Position numbers and translations under genes: made by a program. This document shows, piece after piece, positions 7,896 to 17,038 of a stretch of DNA of 64,000 bases. Position 1 is the stretch's first letter; every line of letters begins with the position of its first letter. A model generated the notes under the pieces. The model saw nothing but the letters and a program-made list of their open reading frames with translations. It searched no databases and had not been told where the DNA came from. Source of the stretch: Streptomyces goshikiensis (GTDB taxonomy: Bacteria > Actinomycetota > Actinomycetes > Streptomycetales > Streptomycetaceae); the NCBI RefSeq assembly GCF_014650555.1, contig NZ_BMVE01000005.1:1-64000 (forward strand), in the 5' to 3' direction.

Positions 7896-8546
7896 TCAGT
7901 CCCCGATGCCGTGCCGGACGGCCCACAGCGCCGCCTGGGTGCGGTCCGCCACGTCCAGCTTCATCAGGATGTTCGAGACGTGCGTCTTCACCGTCTTCTC
8001 CGACAGCACCAGCGCCCGGGCGATCTCCCGGTTCGAACGTCCGTCCGCTATGTGCGAGAGCACCTCGCGTTCGCGGTCGGTCAGCGCACCGCCCCGGCTC
8101 GACGACGGACTCTGATCGTCCTGCGTGAGCAGGGCCACCGCCACCTCCGGCTGGAGCAGGACGTGGCCCGCGTGCACCGAGCGGATGGCCCCGGCCAGGG
8201 CGTCGGGGTCGATGTCCTTGTAGACGTACCCGGCGGCGCCGGCCCGCAGCGCGGGGACCACCGTCCGCTGCTCGGTGAAGCTGGTGACGATCAGCACGCG
8301 CGCCGGGTTCGCCAGCTCCCGCAGCCGCCGCAGCGCCTCGATGCCGTCGGTGCCGGGCATCTTGATGTCCATCAGGATCACGTCGGGCCGCAGTTCCTCG
8401 GCGCGGGCGATGCCCTCCTCGCCGTCCGAGGCCTCGCCGACCACCTCGATGTCCTCCTGCACCTCCAGGAAGGTGCGCAGCCCGCGCCGGACCACCTGGT
8501 GGTCGTCGACGAGCAGTACGCGGACCCTGCCGGGTGTGTCAGCCAC
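7896..8546 (-). CDS. NarL/LuxR-family response regulator
   Basis: The 216-residue protein has a receiver domain with acidic pocket VDDHQ (residues 13-15), phosphoacceptor Asp60 in LMDIKMPG, Thr88 (IVTSF) and Lys110 (YVYKD). A GerE-type helix-turn-helix at about residues 154-200 ([22 protein letters not shown]...[12 protein letters not shown]) binds DNA. The gene starts 8 bases inside the end of its kinase gene, so the two are translationally coupled. It lies just upstream of the chaplin gene on the same strand; whether it regulates that gene is not shown by sequence. Confidence 0.95.
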   Translation of the reverse strand: MADTPGRVRVLLVDDHQVVRRGLRTFLEVQEDIEVVGEASDGEEGIARAEELRPDVILMDIKMPGTDGIEALRRLRELANPARVLIVTSFTEQRTVVPALRAGAAGYVYKDIDPDALAGAIRSVHAGHVLLQPEVAVALLTQDDQSPSSSRGGALTDREREVLSHIADGRSNREIARALVLSEKTVKTHVSNILMKLDVADRTQAALWAVRHGIGD

Positions 8547-9669
8547 CGGGCACCTCCATCTCGATCGTGGTGCCCGTTCCGGGCTCCGAGTGCACGGCGA
8601 GGCGGCCTCCGACGCCGCTCGCCCGGTCCCGCATGGACACCAGTCCGAGGTGGCGCCCCGCGCGGCGGACCGCCGAGGGGACGAAGCCCTGCCCGTTGTC
8701 CGTCACGCGCAGGGCCGCGCCGCCTCCGCGGCGGGCGAGGGTGACCTCGACGAGGTCGGCGCCCGAGTGCCGCAGGGCGTTGTGGAGGGCTTCCTGGGCG
8801 ACCCGGAGCAGCGCCTCCTCCTGGGTCGCGGGCAGGGCCCGTACCCCGTCACAGGTGAAGGTGACGCGCGCGGCGTGCGCGCGATCGAGCACGCGCACGT
8901 GGTTGCGCAGGGTCGCGACCAGACCGTCCTCGTCCAGGGCGGCGGGGCGCAGCTCAGTCACGGCGGCGCGCAGTTCGTCGGCGGCCTCGGCGGCGAGGGC
9001 CGCGACCTGCTGGAGCTCACCCTTGGCGCGGGCCGGGTCGCGGTCGACGAGGGCGGCGGCGGCCTGGGCGGTGAGGCGGAGCGAGAACAGCTTCTGGCTG
9101 ACGGCGTCGTGCAGTTCGTGGGCGAGGCGGGAGCGCTCCTCGGCGATGGTGAGCTCGCGGCTGCGCTCGTAGAGCCGGGCGTTGGTGAGGGCGATCGCCG
9201 CGTGCTGGGCGAGGAGGCTGAGGAGGTCCTCGTCCTCGTCGGTGAAGCCGCGGGCGCCCTTCTTGTTGGCGAGGAAGAGGGCGCCGAGGGTCTCCTCGCC
9301 GTCGCGGACGGGAGCGCCGAGGAAGTCGGACATCTCGGGGTGCCCGGGGGGCCAGCCCTCGAAGCGCGGGTCCCTGCGTACGTCGGCCAGCCGTTCGGGG
9401 CCGTCCTGGTGGAGCATCGCGGCGAGGATGCCGTGCTGGCGGGGCAGCGGGCCGATGCGGCGCCACTGCTCCTCGGTGATGCCGTCGACGACGAACTGCG
9501 CGAAGCCGCCGTGGTCGTCCGGGACGCCGAGGGCCGCGTACTCGGCGTCCAGCAGCTCGCGGGCCGAGACGACGATCGTGCGCAGGACGTCGCGGACCTC
9601 CAGGCGGCGGCTCATGGCGAGCAGCGCCGTACTCACGGCGGCCAGGCCGGTGCGGGGTCCGTTGTGCAT
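8539..9669 (-). CDS. GAF-domain sensor histidine kinase (HisKA_3 type)
   Basis: The 376-residue protein has no transmembrane segment. It consists of a GAF domain (about 20-170, with [22 protein letters not shown]), a dimerisation/phosphoacceptor helix with [17 protein letters not shown] (His187 is the likely phospho-site), and an HATPase domain with [14 protein letters not shown] and [10 protein letters not shown]. It resembles the DevS/NarX-like cytoplasmic kinases that sense ligand or redox state through GAF. ATG 9669 is chosen because the conserved protein starts here; the frame stays open upstream to 10257 only as the antisense of the next gene. It is the partner of the overlapping response regulator. 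Confidence 0.93.
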   Translation of the reverse strand: MHNGPRTGLAAVSTALLAMSRRLEVRDVLRTIVVSARELLDAEYAALGVPDDHGGFAQFVVDGITEEQWRRIGPLPRQHGILAAMLHQDGPERLADVRRDPRFEGWPPGHPEMSDFLGAPVRDGEETLGALFLANKKGARGFTDEDEDLLSLLAQHAAIALTNARLYERSRELTIAEERSRLAHELHDAVSQKLFSLRLTAQAAAALVDRDPARAKGELQQVAALAAEAADELRAAVTELRPAALDEDGLVATLRNHVRVLDRAHAARVTFTCDGVRALPATQEEALLRVAQEALHNALRHSGADLVEVTLARRGGGAALRVTDNGQGFVPSAVRRAGRHLGLVSMRDRASGVGGRLAVHSEPGTGTTIEMEVPGG

Positions 9670-9826
9670 GGATTCACCGTACCGGCGGCCTTGATCACGC
9701 GGATCGGGCCGCGGACGTAGGCCGAAGGGCCCGGTGGGAGTGGGGCGGGCGGCCGAGGCGGCGCGGCGGGCCGGGTTCCTAGGTTGGGGGCATCTGCTCA
9801 TGAGGACGGAAGGCGGGGGTGCGGTC

Positions 9827-10612
9827 ATGTCGGTGGCGATGGTGACGGGGGCTTCGCGGGGGCTGGGCCGGGCACTGGCCGGGGAGCTGGCGGCGCGCGG
9901 CTGGGACCTGGTGGTGACGGCGCGGGGTGCGCGGGCGCTGGCGGAGGCGGCCTCGGAGCTGGCGAGGGCGCCGGGGGTGCGGGTGACGGCGGTGGCCGGG
10001 GACGTGTCCTCGGCGGAGCACCGCGGGGCGCTGGTGGCGGCGGCGCGGGCGCTGGGCGGGCTGGACCTGCTGGTGAACAACGCGGGAGTGCTGGGGACGG
10101 AGCCGCTGGTGGCGCTGGCGGCGCAGCCGCTGGACGGGTTGCGCGAGGCGTTCGAGGTGAATGTGGTGGGGCCGCTGGGGCTGGTGCAGGAGGCGCTGCC
10201 GCTGCTGCGGGAGGCGGGGGCCGGGGCGGCGGCGGGGGCCGGGGCGGTTCTGAACATCAGTTCGGACGCGGCGGTGGTGGCTTACGGGACGTGGGGTGCG
10301 TACGGGGCGACGAAGGCGGCGGGGGACCTGCTGTCGGCCGTACTGGCGGTGGAGGAGCCGGCGCTGCGGGTGTGGTGGGCGGACCCGGGCTCGATGCGGA
10401 CGCGGATGATGGCGGCGGCGGAGCCCGGAGAGGACCTGGCGGGGCTGCCGTCGCCGCAGGAGGTGGCGCCGGTGCTGCTGCGGCTGGTGACGGAGGGGCT
10501 GCCGAGCGGGCGGTACACGGCGCAAGGGCTGGGGGTCAGGGCGGCGGGTGCGGGCGCCGGGGAACCGGCCGCAGAGCCGGGCGCGGAGCCGGACGCGGGG
10601 GGTCGGCGGTGA
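9827..10612 (+). CDS. SDR family oxidoreductase
   Basis: The 261-residue short-chain dehydrogenase/reductase has the nucleotide-binding motif TGASRGLG, NNAG (LVNNAGVLG), the catalytic Ser in NISSDAAV and YGATK (Tyr and Lys of YxxxK). The substrate is unknown. The C-terminus is a low-complexity Ala/Gly/Glu/Pro tail. ATG 9827 has a GGCGGGGG upstream; ATG 9800 is a possible alternative. The stop overlaps the GTG start of the following queA-like gene by four bases (GTGA), so the two are likely co-translated. Confidence 0.88.
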   Translation: MSVAMVTGASRGLGRALAGELAARGWDLVVTARGARALAEAASELARAPGVRVTAVAGDVSSAEHRGALVAAARALGGLDLLVNNAGVLGTEPLVALAAQPLDGLREAFEVNVVGPLGLVQEALPLLREAGAGAAAGAGAVLNISSDAAVVAYGTWGAYGATKAAGDLLSAVLAVEEPALRVWWADPGSMRTRMMAAAEPGEDLAGLPSPQEVAPVLLRLVTEGLPSGRYTAQGLGVRAAGAGAGEPAAEPGAEPDAGGRR

Positions 10613-11700
10613 GCGGGGCTCGGGGTTCCGAAAAGCCGAGTGTGTATATAAGGGACATTCCGCCGGAGCTCGTGGCCCGGGTCCCGGCCGAGCAGCGGGG
10701 GCCCGGGCTCGGCCGGGACTCGGTGCGGCTGCTGGTCTCGCCGGGCGCCGGCGCGGTGTCGCTGCACGCCTTCCGGGAGCTGCCGGGGCTGCTGCGGGCC
10801 GGGGACGTCCTGGTGGTGAACACCTCGGCCACGCTGCCGGCCGCGCTGGACGCCCGGCTGGGCGGCGAGGACGTGGTGGTGCACTTCTCGACGCGGGGCG
10901 AGGACCGCCGCTGGGCGGTGGAGCTGCGGGACCGGGCCGTACGGGGGACGACCCGGCCCCGCGCCGGGGGCCCAGCCGGGGCGGTGGTGGAGCTGCCGGG
11001 CGGGCGGACCCTCGTACTGGAGGAGCCGCTCGCGGCGGGCGCGGACCGGCTGTAGTGGGCGCGGCCCTCGTGGGACGACGTACCGGCGCTGCTGCGGGCG
11101 TACGGGCGGCCGATCCGGTACGCGTACACGGAGCGGGACCAGCCGCTGTCGGCGTACCAGACGGTGTTCGCGGTGCCGGCCGCCGACGGTGCGGGGTCGG
11201 CGGAGATGCCGAGCGCGGGGCGGCCCTTCACGGCGGAGCTGGTGGCGGCCCTGGTGAGCAGGGGGGTGCAGTTCGCGCCACTGACCCTGCACACGGGGGT
11301 GGCCTCGCAGGAGGCGCACGAGCCGCCGTACCCGGAGCGGTACGCGGTGCCGGGGACGACGGCGTGGCTGGTGAACGCGGCGCGGGCGGCCGGGGGCCGG
11401 GTGATCGCGGTGGGGACCACGGCGGTACGGGCGCTGGAGTCGGCCACCGGGCCGGACGGGGTGGTCCGGGCGGCCGGGGGCTGGACCGACCTGGTGGTGA
11501 CGCCCGGGCGCGGGGTGCGGGCGGTGGACGGGCTGCTGACCGGGCTGCACGAGCCCGGGGCCTCGCACCTGATGATGCTGGAGGCGGTCGCCGGGGCCGA
11601 GGCCGTACGGCGCGGGTACGCCGCGGCGAGGGCCGGTCTCTGCCTCTGGCATGAGTTCGGGGACGTTCATCTGCTACTCAAGGATGAGAAGCGTTACTGA
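10609..11700 (+). pseudogene. queA: QueA-like S-adenosylmethionine:tRNA ribosyltransferase-isomerase, interrupted by an in-frame amber codon
   Basis: The frame from GTG 10609 encodes a QueA-family protein that would add the epoxycyclopentanediol side chain in queuosine synthesis. The N-terminal part includes GDVLVVNTSATLPAALDARL; the C-terminal part includes YQTVFAVP, TLHTGVAS, IAVGTTAVRALES and LHEPGASHLMMLEAVAG. A TAG at 11053-11055 (codon 149) splits them in the same frame, just before TGG, where homologues as I recall them read Leu-Trp-Trp-Ala-Arg-Pro. A single TGG to TAG change explains it. No other frame damage is visible on either side and codon use is normal. It could be a recent pseudogene, a sequencing error or a readthrough site. 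Confidence 0.85.
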
Positions 11701-11786
11701 TTGCATTGCGTACGCAACGCACGGTGAGACCGTTATGTGCGCGATGTGAGCCCGGGCATAGGACCCAGGTCACTTACGAAGTTCCC

Positions 11787-11873
11787 TAGTGGATGGATAA
11801 AGGCTCTGTCAGGTCTGCTGCGCCTAGCGCCCGGACCCGAATTCGGGCATCTCCTGGCGCCCCTGATCCACTA
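11787..11873. other. Nested inverted-repeat element, possible structured RNA
   Basis: In the 313-base gap between the queA-like gene and the next gene, four nested complementary pairs share one centre: TAGTGGAT (11787) with ATCCACTA (11866-11873), TCAGG (11809) with CCTGA (11862), GCGCC (11820) with GGCGC (11856), and the palindrome CCCGAATTCGGG (11836-11847). It has no T tract. It does not match the ydaO c-di-AMP riboswitch core. The rest of the gap, 11701-11786 and 11874-12013, shows no further feature beyond the presumed promoter of the 12014 gene. Confidence 0.6.
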
Positions 11874-12013
11874 AGTCGGATCGTACGTCACACCTTTGCC
11901 AGGCGTTTTTGCCACCGCTAAGAATGGCCGACGTCGCACAGCACCGCAGCCCAGATCCCGGATCGGCGCGGAGCAGTACCTGCGGCTCCCGCTATTCGAA
12001 GAGGTTGCCACTC

Positions 12014-12685
12014 ATGACCGAGACCACCACTCCCGGCCACAGTCGTCGTCTGACGAAGGCGCACAAGCTGTCGATCGCCGGCGTTGCCACCCTTGGCGCT
12101 GCCGCGCTCGCCTTCTCCCTCGTCCCGGCCCAGGCCGGCGAAGAGACCGGGACCACCATCTCCGCCGCCCCCGTCGCCTGGACCCAGGCCGTCAACGGCG
12201 CCCAGACGAAGACCGTCCAGACGCACCTCGGCACCCAGCAGGCCGTGGCGACCAAGGTGGCGAAGGCCGACGCGGACGCCAAGGCGAAGGCCGCGGCCGC
12301 CGCGAAGAAGGCCCGCGAGACGAAGACCGCCGCCAGCCGGTCCGCCGTCCGTACGCCCGTCTTCGCGAACAACCTGGACGGCTGGATCAAGGAAGCCCTC
12401 TTCATCATGAAGAAGGAGGGCATCCCGGGCACGTACGCCGGCATCCACAAGAACGTCATGCGCGAGTCGAGCGGTAACCCCCGCGCGATCAACAACTGGG
12501 ACATCAACGCCCAGAACGGCATTCCGTCGAAGGGCCTGCTCCAGGTCATTCAGCCGACCTTCGCCGCGTACCACGTCAAGGGCACCAAGTTCGACCTGTA
12601 CGACCCGGTCGCCAACATCGTCGCCGCCTGCAACTACGCGGCCGACCGCTACGGCTCGATGGACAACGTCAACAGCGCCTACTGA
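12014..12685 (+). CDS. Secreted transglycosylase SLT-domain protein
   Basis: The 223-residue protein has a long signal region (RRLTKAHKLSIAGVATLGAAALAFSLVPAQA), then an Ala/Lys-rich linker (KADADAKAKAAAAAKKARETK, about residues 85-105), then a lysozyme-like transglycosylase domain (about 130-223). The catalytic Glu is likely in NVMRESSGNPRAINNWD, followed by GIPSKGLLQVIQPTFAAYH, the SLT GLLQ motif. It probably cleaves peptidoglycan outside the membrane during growth or germination. ATG 12014 follows an AGAGG site. It ends in a strong terminator and stands alone. Confidence 0.9.
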   Translation: MTETTTPGHSRRLTKAHKLSIAGVATLGAAALAFSLVPAQAGEETGTTISAAPVAWTQAVNGAQTKTVQTHLGTQQAVATKVAKADADAKAKAAAAAKKARETKTAASRSAVRTPVFANNLDGWIKEALFIMKKEGIPGTYAGIHKNVMRESSGNPRAINNWDINAQNGIPSKGLLQVIQPTFAAYHVKGTKFDLYDPVANIVAACNYAADRYGSMDNVNSAY

Positions 12686-12729
12686 GCGCGCTGACGGACC
12701 TCGCCACGCGAAGGCAGCCCCCCCCCACG

Positions 12730-12772
12730 CGCCTCAGGGCGGCCCCCGGTATCCGGGTGCCGCCCTGAGGCG
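12730..12772. terminator. Hairpin terminator between convergent genes
   Basis: A perfect 14-base-pair stem (CGCCTCAGGGCGGC at 12730-12743, complement at 12759-12772) with an inner CCCGG/CCGGG pair is followed by TTT. It lies between the transglycosylase gene and the convergent ABC exporter gene. Confidence 0.85.
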
Positions 12773-12788
12773 TTTCGCGCACGCGAGC

Positions 12789-12828
12789 CGTACGAGTCGT
12801 ACGGGCCGTACGGGCCGTACGGGCCGTT
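12789..12828. repeat. Short 9-base tandem repeat
   Basis: About four copies of CGTACGGGC, the first one diverged (CGTACGAGT), end at the stop of the FHA-ABC gene. Each unit contains the palindrome CGTACG. Confidence 0.7.
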
Positions 12829-15352
12829 ACTTGCCGGCGCGCATGACCTCCGGCTCGTGGCGGCGCAGCAGGCGCTGCACCGCGAAGCCGCAGGCGACGC
12901 CGAGGAGCAGCAGGACGGTGATGTTCAGGCTCCACTGGCCGACCGTGGCGTCCCAGAGCGGGTCGGTGTTGGTCGGGTTGTCGGCGTCCCACGGCGGCAT
13001 GAGCACGCCGAGGTGCAGGGTGCTGCCGGCGGCCGCGATGGCCCAGCGGGAGGGCATCAGCCAGGCGAACTGCTCCAGGCCCGGGGAGTCGTACACCTGG
13101 AAGAGGATGCCCGTGAACACGACCTGGACGATCGCGAACATCACGAGCAGCGGCATGGTCTTCTCGGCGGTCTTCACCAGCGAGGAGATCACCAGGCCGA
13201 ACATCATCGAGGTGAAGCCGAGCGCGATGACCGACAGGCAGATCTCGACGGCCGGCGGCATGATCAGGCCCTCGGCGGGCAGCTCGCGCGGGTAGAAGCC
13301 GATCCCGCAGATGACCACGCCCTGGACGGCCGTGATGATGCCGAGGACGATCACCTTGGACATGAGGTACGCCGACCGGGACAGGCCGGTCGCGCGCTCG
13401 CGCTCGTAGATGACCCGTTCCTTGATCAGCTCACGGACCGAGTTCGCGGCGCCCGAGAAGCACATGCCGACCGCGAGGATCAGCATGATCGTGCCGGCGT
13501 CGCCGTTGAAGCGGGAGGGGGCCACGGGGGGCGCCAGGCCGAACTTCGCGGGGATGACCGTGGAGACCACGCCCAGGACCGCGGGCAGGATCAGCATCAG
13601 GCCGATGAAGCCCTTGTCGGACGCGATCACCGAGACGTAGCGGCGGATCAGGGTCCAGAGCTGCGAGCCCCAGCCCTGCGGCTTGGGCGGCATCATCTGC
13701 TGCGGGGACGGCATCGCGACGGACTGCGGGGCGACCGCGTCGATGTCGGCGGCGTACAGCTGGTAGTGCTGCGAGCCCTTCCAGCGGCCGGCCCAGTCGT
13801 AGTCGCGGTAGTTCTCGAACGCCGAGAAGACGTCCGCCCAGGTGGTGTAGCCGAAGAAGTTCAGCGCCTCGTCCGGCGGGCCGAAGTAGGCGACCGAACC
13901 GCCCGGGGCCATGACCAGCAGCTTGTCGCAGATGCCCAGCTCGGCGACCGAGTGGGTCACGACGAGGACCGTGCGGCCGTCGTCGGCGAGGCCGCGCAGC
14001 AGCTGCATGACGTCGCGGTCCATGCCCGGGTCGAGGCCGGAGGTCGGCTCGTCCAGGAAGATCAGCGAGGGCTTGGTCAGCAGCTCCAGGGCCACGGACA
14101 CGCGCTTGCGCTGACCGCCCGAGAGCGAGGTGATCTTCTTGTCCTTGTGGATGTCGAGCTTGAGCTCGCGCAGCACCTCGTCGACGCGGGCGGCGCGCTC
14201 GGACTCGGCGGTGTCGCCGGGGAAGCGGAGCTTGGCCGCGTACTTCAGGGCCGTGCTGACCTTCAGCTCCTTGTGCAGGATGTCGTCCTGCGGGACCAGG
14301 CCGATGCGCTGGCGGAGCTCCGCGAACTGCTTGTACAGGTTGCGGTTGTCGTAGAGGACGTCGCCCTCGTTGGCGGGCCGGTAGCCGGTCAGCGCCTTGA
14401 GCAGGGTCGACTTTCCGGAGCCGGAGGGGCCGATGACGCCGATGAGCGACTTCTCCGGGACGCCGAAGGTGACGTCCTTGAGGATCTGCTTGCCGCCGTC
14501 GACCGTGACGGTGAGGTGGCGGGCCGAGAAGGAGACGTCACCGGTGTCGACGAACTCCTCAAGGCGGTCGCCGACGATCCGGAACGTCGAGTGGCCGACG
14601 CCGACGATGTCGTTCGGGCCGAGCACCGCGCTGCCGGACTTCGCCAGGGGCTGGCCGTTGACGTACGTGCCGTTGTGGCTGCCGAGGTCGTGGATCTCGA
14701 AGCGTTCGCCGGGCATCGAGCGGAACTCGGCGTGGAGGCGGGAGACCTGGAGGTCGGAGACCACCAGCTCGTTCTCCAGCGCACGGCCGATCCGCATGAC
14801 GTGGCCCAGCGAGAACTCGTGGAACGTCGTGGGGCTGCGGTCGTCGTAGCCGGGGGTCGCGCCCTGGCCGCCGCCCTGCTGGTGCGGGACGTGCGGCTGC
14901 GGCTGCGGCTGCGGCTGCTGCGGCTGCTGGTACTGCTGCTGCGGGACCTGCTGCTGCCAGGCCTGCTGCTGCGGCTGGGCCTGGTGCGGAGCCTGCTGCT
15001 GCTGCGGCTGGGCCTGGTACGCGGGGGCCTGCGCCTGGTGTGCCACGGGCTGCGGCGCGGCGGCGGCGCTCAGATTCAGCCGCGGGCCGTCGGTGGCGTT
15101 GCCCAGGTGCACCGGCGTACCGGGCGCGAGCTCGGTCTGCTGGACCCGCGCCCCGTGCACGTACGTGCCGTTGGTGCTGCCGTGGTCCTCGATGCCCCAA
15201 CCGCGGCCGTTCCAGCTGATGGTGGCGTGTCGCCACGACACCCGGGCGTCATCGATCACCACATCTCCCTGGGGATCACGCCCCAGGGAGTACGACCTGG
15301 ACGGATCGAGCGTCCAGGTCCTGCCATTCAATTCCAGTACGAGTTCCGGCAC
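12827..15352 (-). CDS. Double-FHA-domain ABC transporter (ATPase-permease fusion, Rv1747-like)
   Basis: The 841-residue protein is built as follows: FHA1 (about 1-95, SLGRDP and GSTNGTYV), a Gln/Pro-rich linker (about 101-160), FHA2 (about 185-260, RIGRALEN and GSHNGTYV), an ABC ATPase (Walker A GPSGSGKST 308-316, LSGGQ 410-414, Walker B IFLDEP) and an ABC-2 type permease with about six membrane segments (about 580-820). It has the same plan as mycobacterial Rv1747, whose FHA domains bind a Ser/Thr kinase and control export. FHA domains read phosphothreonine, so phospho-regulated export of a lipid or glycolipid is likely; the cargo is unknown. It is divergent from serB. Confidence 0.93.
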   Translation of the reverse strand: MPELVLELNGRTWTLDPSRSYSLGRDPQGDVVIDDARVSWRHATISWNGRGWGIEDHGSTNGTYVHGARVQQTELAPGTPVHLGNATDGPRLNLSAAAAPQPVAHQAQAPAYQAQPQQQQAPHQAQPQQQAWQQQVPQQQYQQPQQPQPQPQPHVPHQQGGGQGATPGYDDRSPTTFHEFSLGHVMRIGRALENELVVSDLQVSRLHAEFRSMPGERFEIHDLGSHNGTYVNGQPLAKSGSAVLGPNDIVGVGHSTFRIVGDRLEEFVDTGDVSFSARHLTVTVDGGKQILKDVTFGVPEKSLIGVIGPSGSGKSTLLKALTGYRPANEGDVLYDNRNLYKQFAELRQRIGLVPQDDILHKELKVSTALKYAAKLRFPGDTAESERAARVDEVLRELKLDIHKDKKITSLSGGQRKRVSVALELLTKPSLIFLDEPTSGLDPGMDRDVMQLLRGLADDGRTVLVVTHSVAELGICDKLLVMAPGGSVAYFGPPDEALNFFGYTTWADVFSAFENYRDYDWAGRWKGSQHYQLYAADIDAVAPQSVAMPSPQQMMPPKPQGWGSQLWTLIRRYVSVIASDKGFIGLMLILPAVLGVVSTVIPAKFGLAPPVAPSRFNGDAGTIMLILAVGMCFSGAANSVRELIKERVIYERERATGLSRSAYLMSKVIVLGIITAVQGVVICGIGFYPRELPAEGLIMPPAVEICLSVIALGFTSMMFGLVISSLVKTAEKTMPLLVMFAIVQVVFTGILFQVYDSPGLEQFAWLMPSRWAIAAAGSTLHLGVLMPPWDADNPTNTDPLWDATVGQWSLNITVLLLLGVACGFAVQRLLRRHEPEVMRAGK

Positions 15353-15746
15353 TCCAGCCCCACTTAAGTCCCCCGAGAATCCCCCTGATGCCAGGGAGTC
15401 TAGGGATGGCGAACATCCGGGGGAACTATTTCAGGCCCGCGGCCACATGTGGAATCGGGGCCGCTGAAGGGCGCGTACGCCTGCCCGTTGGCAGGGTCGA
15501 AAGCCACCCGGAGAGTGCGATAGGGGACTTCTCACCCGCCACTTCCGACGGTTCCGCCGCCCCCGTCCCGGCCGACGGTCCGACCGCCGGCCGCGGCCGG
15601 GAGACCCGGCCGGGCCGCCCCGGGCGGCGGGCGCGGCGGGGACAGCCGGCGGGCCCGGCCGGGGCGGCCCCATTCGGACGGCGCGGCGTTCGGTGGGTGG
15701 GACGGGGGTCCTGCCGTGTGGCCGGGGAAGATACGGTGAGGGCACC
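15353..15746. other. Divergent intergenic region, FHA-ABC to serB
   Basis: These 394 bases hold no gene that I can support. The middle (about 15560-15670) is extremely GC-rich with many overlapping palindromes such as GGCCGCGGCC and GCCGCCCCGGGCGGC, which could fold on either strand. The last 30 bases contain ATACGGTGAGGG, giving the serB ribosome site and possibly a -10 element. The promoter of the FHA-ABC gene should lie near 15353-15420, where the sequence is less GC-rich, but I see no clear hexamers. Confidence 0.5.
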
Positions 15747-16946
15747 ATGAGCGCTTCGCAGACCTCCGACGTCCCCACCCTCCTCGTCAAGATCTTCGGC
15801 AAGGACCGTCCCGGGATCACCGCCGGGCTGTTCGACACCCTCGCCGCCTACTCGGTCGACGTCGTCGACATCGAGCAGGTCGTCACCCGTGGCCGCATCG
15901 TCCTGTGCGCCCTCGTCACCCAGCCCGCCGGCGCGGCCGAGGGCGAGCTGCGGGCCACCGTCCACAGCTGGGCCGAGTCGCTGCGGCTGCAGGCCGAGAT
16001 CCTCTCCGGTACCGGTGACAACCGGCCGCGCGGCAGCGGCCGTTCGCACGTCACCGTGCTCGGCCACCCGCTGACCGCCGAGTCCACGGCGGCCATCGCC
16101 GCCCGGATCACCTCGACCGGCGGCAACATCGACCGCATCTTCCGCCTCGCGAAATATCCGGTGACGGCGGTCGAATTCGCCGTGTCCGGCGTCGAGACCG
16201 GGCCGCTGCGCACCGCGCTGGCCACCGAGGCCGCGCAGATCGGCGTGGACGTGGCCGTGGTGTCGGCGGGGCTGCACCGCCGGGCCCAGCGGCTGGTCGT
16301 CATGGACGTGGACTCGACCCTGATCCAGGACGAGGTCATCGAGCTTTTCGCGGCGCACGCCGGCTGCGAGGCCGAGGTCGCCGAGGTGACCGAGCGGGCC
16401 ATGCGCGGCGAGCTGGACTTCGAGCAGTCGCTGCACGCCCGGGTCTCGCTGCTGGCCGGGCTCGACGCGTCGGTGGTGGACAAGGTGCGCGCCGAGGTCC
16501 GCCTGACCCCCGGCGCCCGGACCCTGATCCGTACCCTCAAGTCGCTCGGCTACCAGGTCGGCGTGGTCTCGGGCGGGTTCACCCAGGTGACGGACGACCT
16601 CCAGGAGCGGCTGGGGCTGGACTTCGCCTCCGCCAACACGCTGGAGATCGTGGACGGCAAGCTGACCGGCCGGGTCACCGGCGAGATCGTCGACCGGGCG
16701 GGCAAGGCCCGGCTGCTGCGCCGGTTCGCGGCGGAGGCCGGGGTGCCGCTGGACCAGACGGTGGCGATCGGTGACGGCGCCAACGACCTGGACATGCTGA
16801 ACGCGGCCGGGCTGGGCGTGGCCTTCAACGCCAAGCCGGTGGTCCGCGAGGCCGCGCACACCGCCGTGAACGTGCCGTTCCTGGACGCGGTGCTGTACCT
16901 GCTGGGGATCACCCGGGAAGAGGTCGAGGCCGCCGGTCTCTCCTGA
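15747..16946 (+). CDS. serB: Phosphoserine phosphatase SerB
   Basis: The 399-residue enzyme makes the last step of L-serine synthesis. The N-terminal half carries two ACT domains (about 10-85 and 95-175; VKIFGKDRPGITAGLFDTLA marks the first), typical of actinobacterial SerB and likely for serine feedback. The C-terminal half is a HAD phosphatase: nucleophile motif DVDSTLIQDEVIE, the conserved Ser in VVSGGFTQV, Lys in DRAGKARLL, and metal-binding IGDGANDLDML. ATG 15747 has GGTGAGGG just before it. It ends in a long terminator. Confidence 0.96.
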   Translation: MSASQTSDVPTLLVKIFGKDRPGITAGLFDTLAAYSVDVVDIEQVVTRGRIVLCALVTQPAGAAEGELRATVHSWAESLRLQAEILSGTGDNRPRGSGRSHVTVLGHPLTAESTAAIAARITSTGGNIDRIFRLAKYPVTAVEFAVSGVETGPLRTALATEAAQIGVDVAVVSAGLHRRAQRLVVMDVDSTLIQDEVIELFAAHAGCEAEVAEVTERAMRGELDFEQSLHARVSLLAGLDASVVDKVRAEVRLTPGARTLIRTLKSLGYQVGVVSGGFTQVTDDLQERLGLDFASANTLEIVDGKLTGRVTGEIVDRAGKARLLRRFAAEAGVPLDQTVAIGDGANDLDMLNAAGLGVAFNAKPVVREAAHTAVNVPFLDAVLYLLGITREEVEAAGLS

Positions 16947-16960
16947 GCCCCCGCGCGCGT

Positions 16961-17007
16961 ACGAGGACGGGCCCCGGCGGATCATCCGCGCCGGGGCCCG
17001 TCCTCGT
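16961..17007. terminator. Bidirectional hairpin, serB / sixA-type gene
   Basis: A perfect 19-base-pair stem (16961-16979 with 16989-17007) with a 9-base loop sits between two convergent genes. There is no T tract. Confidence 0.82.
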
Positions 17008-17038
17008 GGTGCGGGCCGGGCTGCCGGCCACGCTCCGG

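Noticed and set aside
8025-8045. GGTTCGAAC resembling a tRNA T-loop
   Set aside because: It lies inside the response-regulator reading frame, and no cloverleaf fits.
11701-12013. ydaO-type c-di-AMP riboswitch before the transglycosylase gene
   Set aside because: Such riboswitches often precede wall hydrolase genes in Streptomyces, but the conserved core sequences are not present; only an unrelated nested dyad is seen.
12857-15367. 836-codon open frame opposite the FHA-ABC gene
   Set aside because: It has no domain pattern and mirrors the codon bias of the real gene on the other strand.
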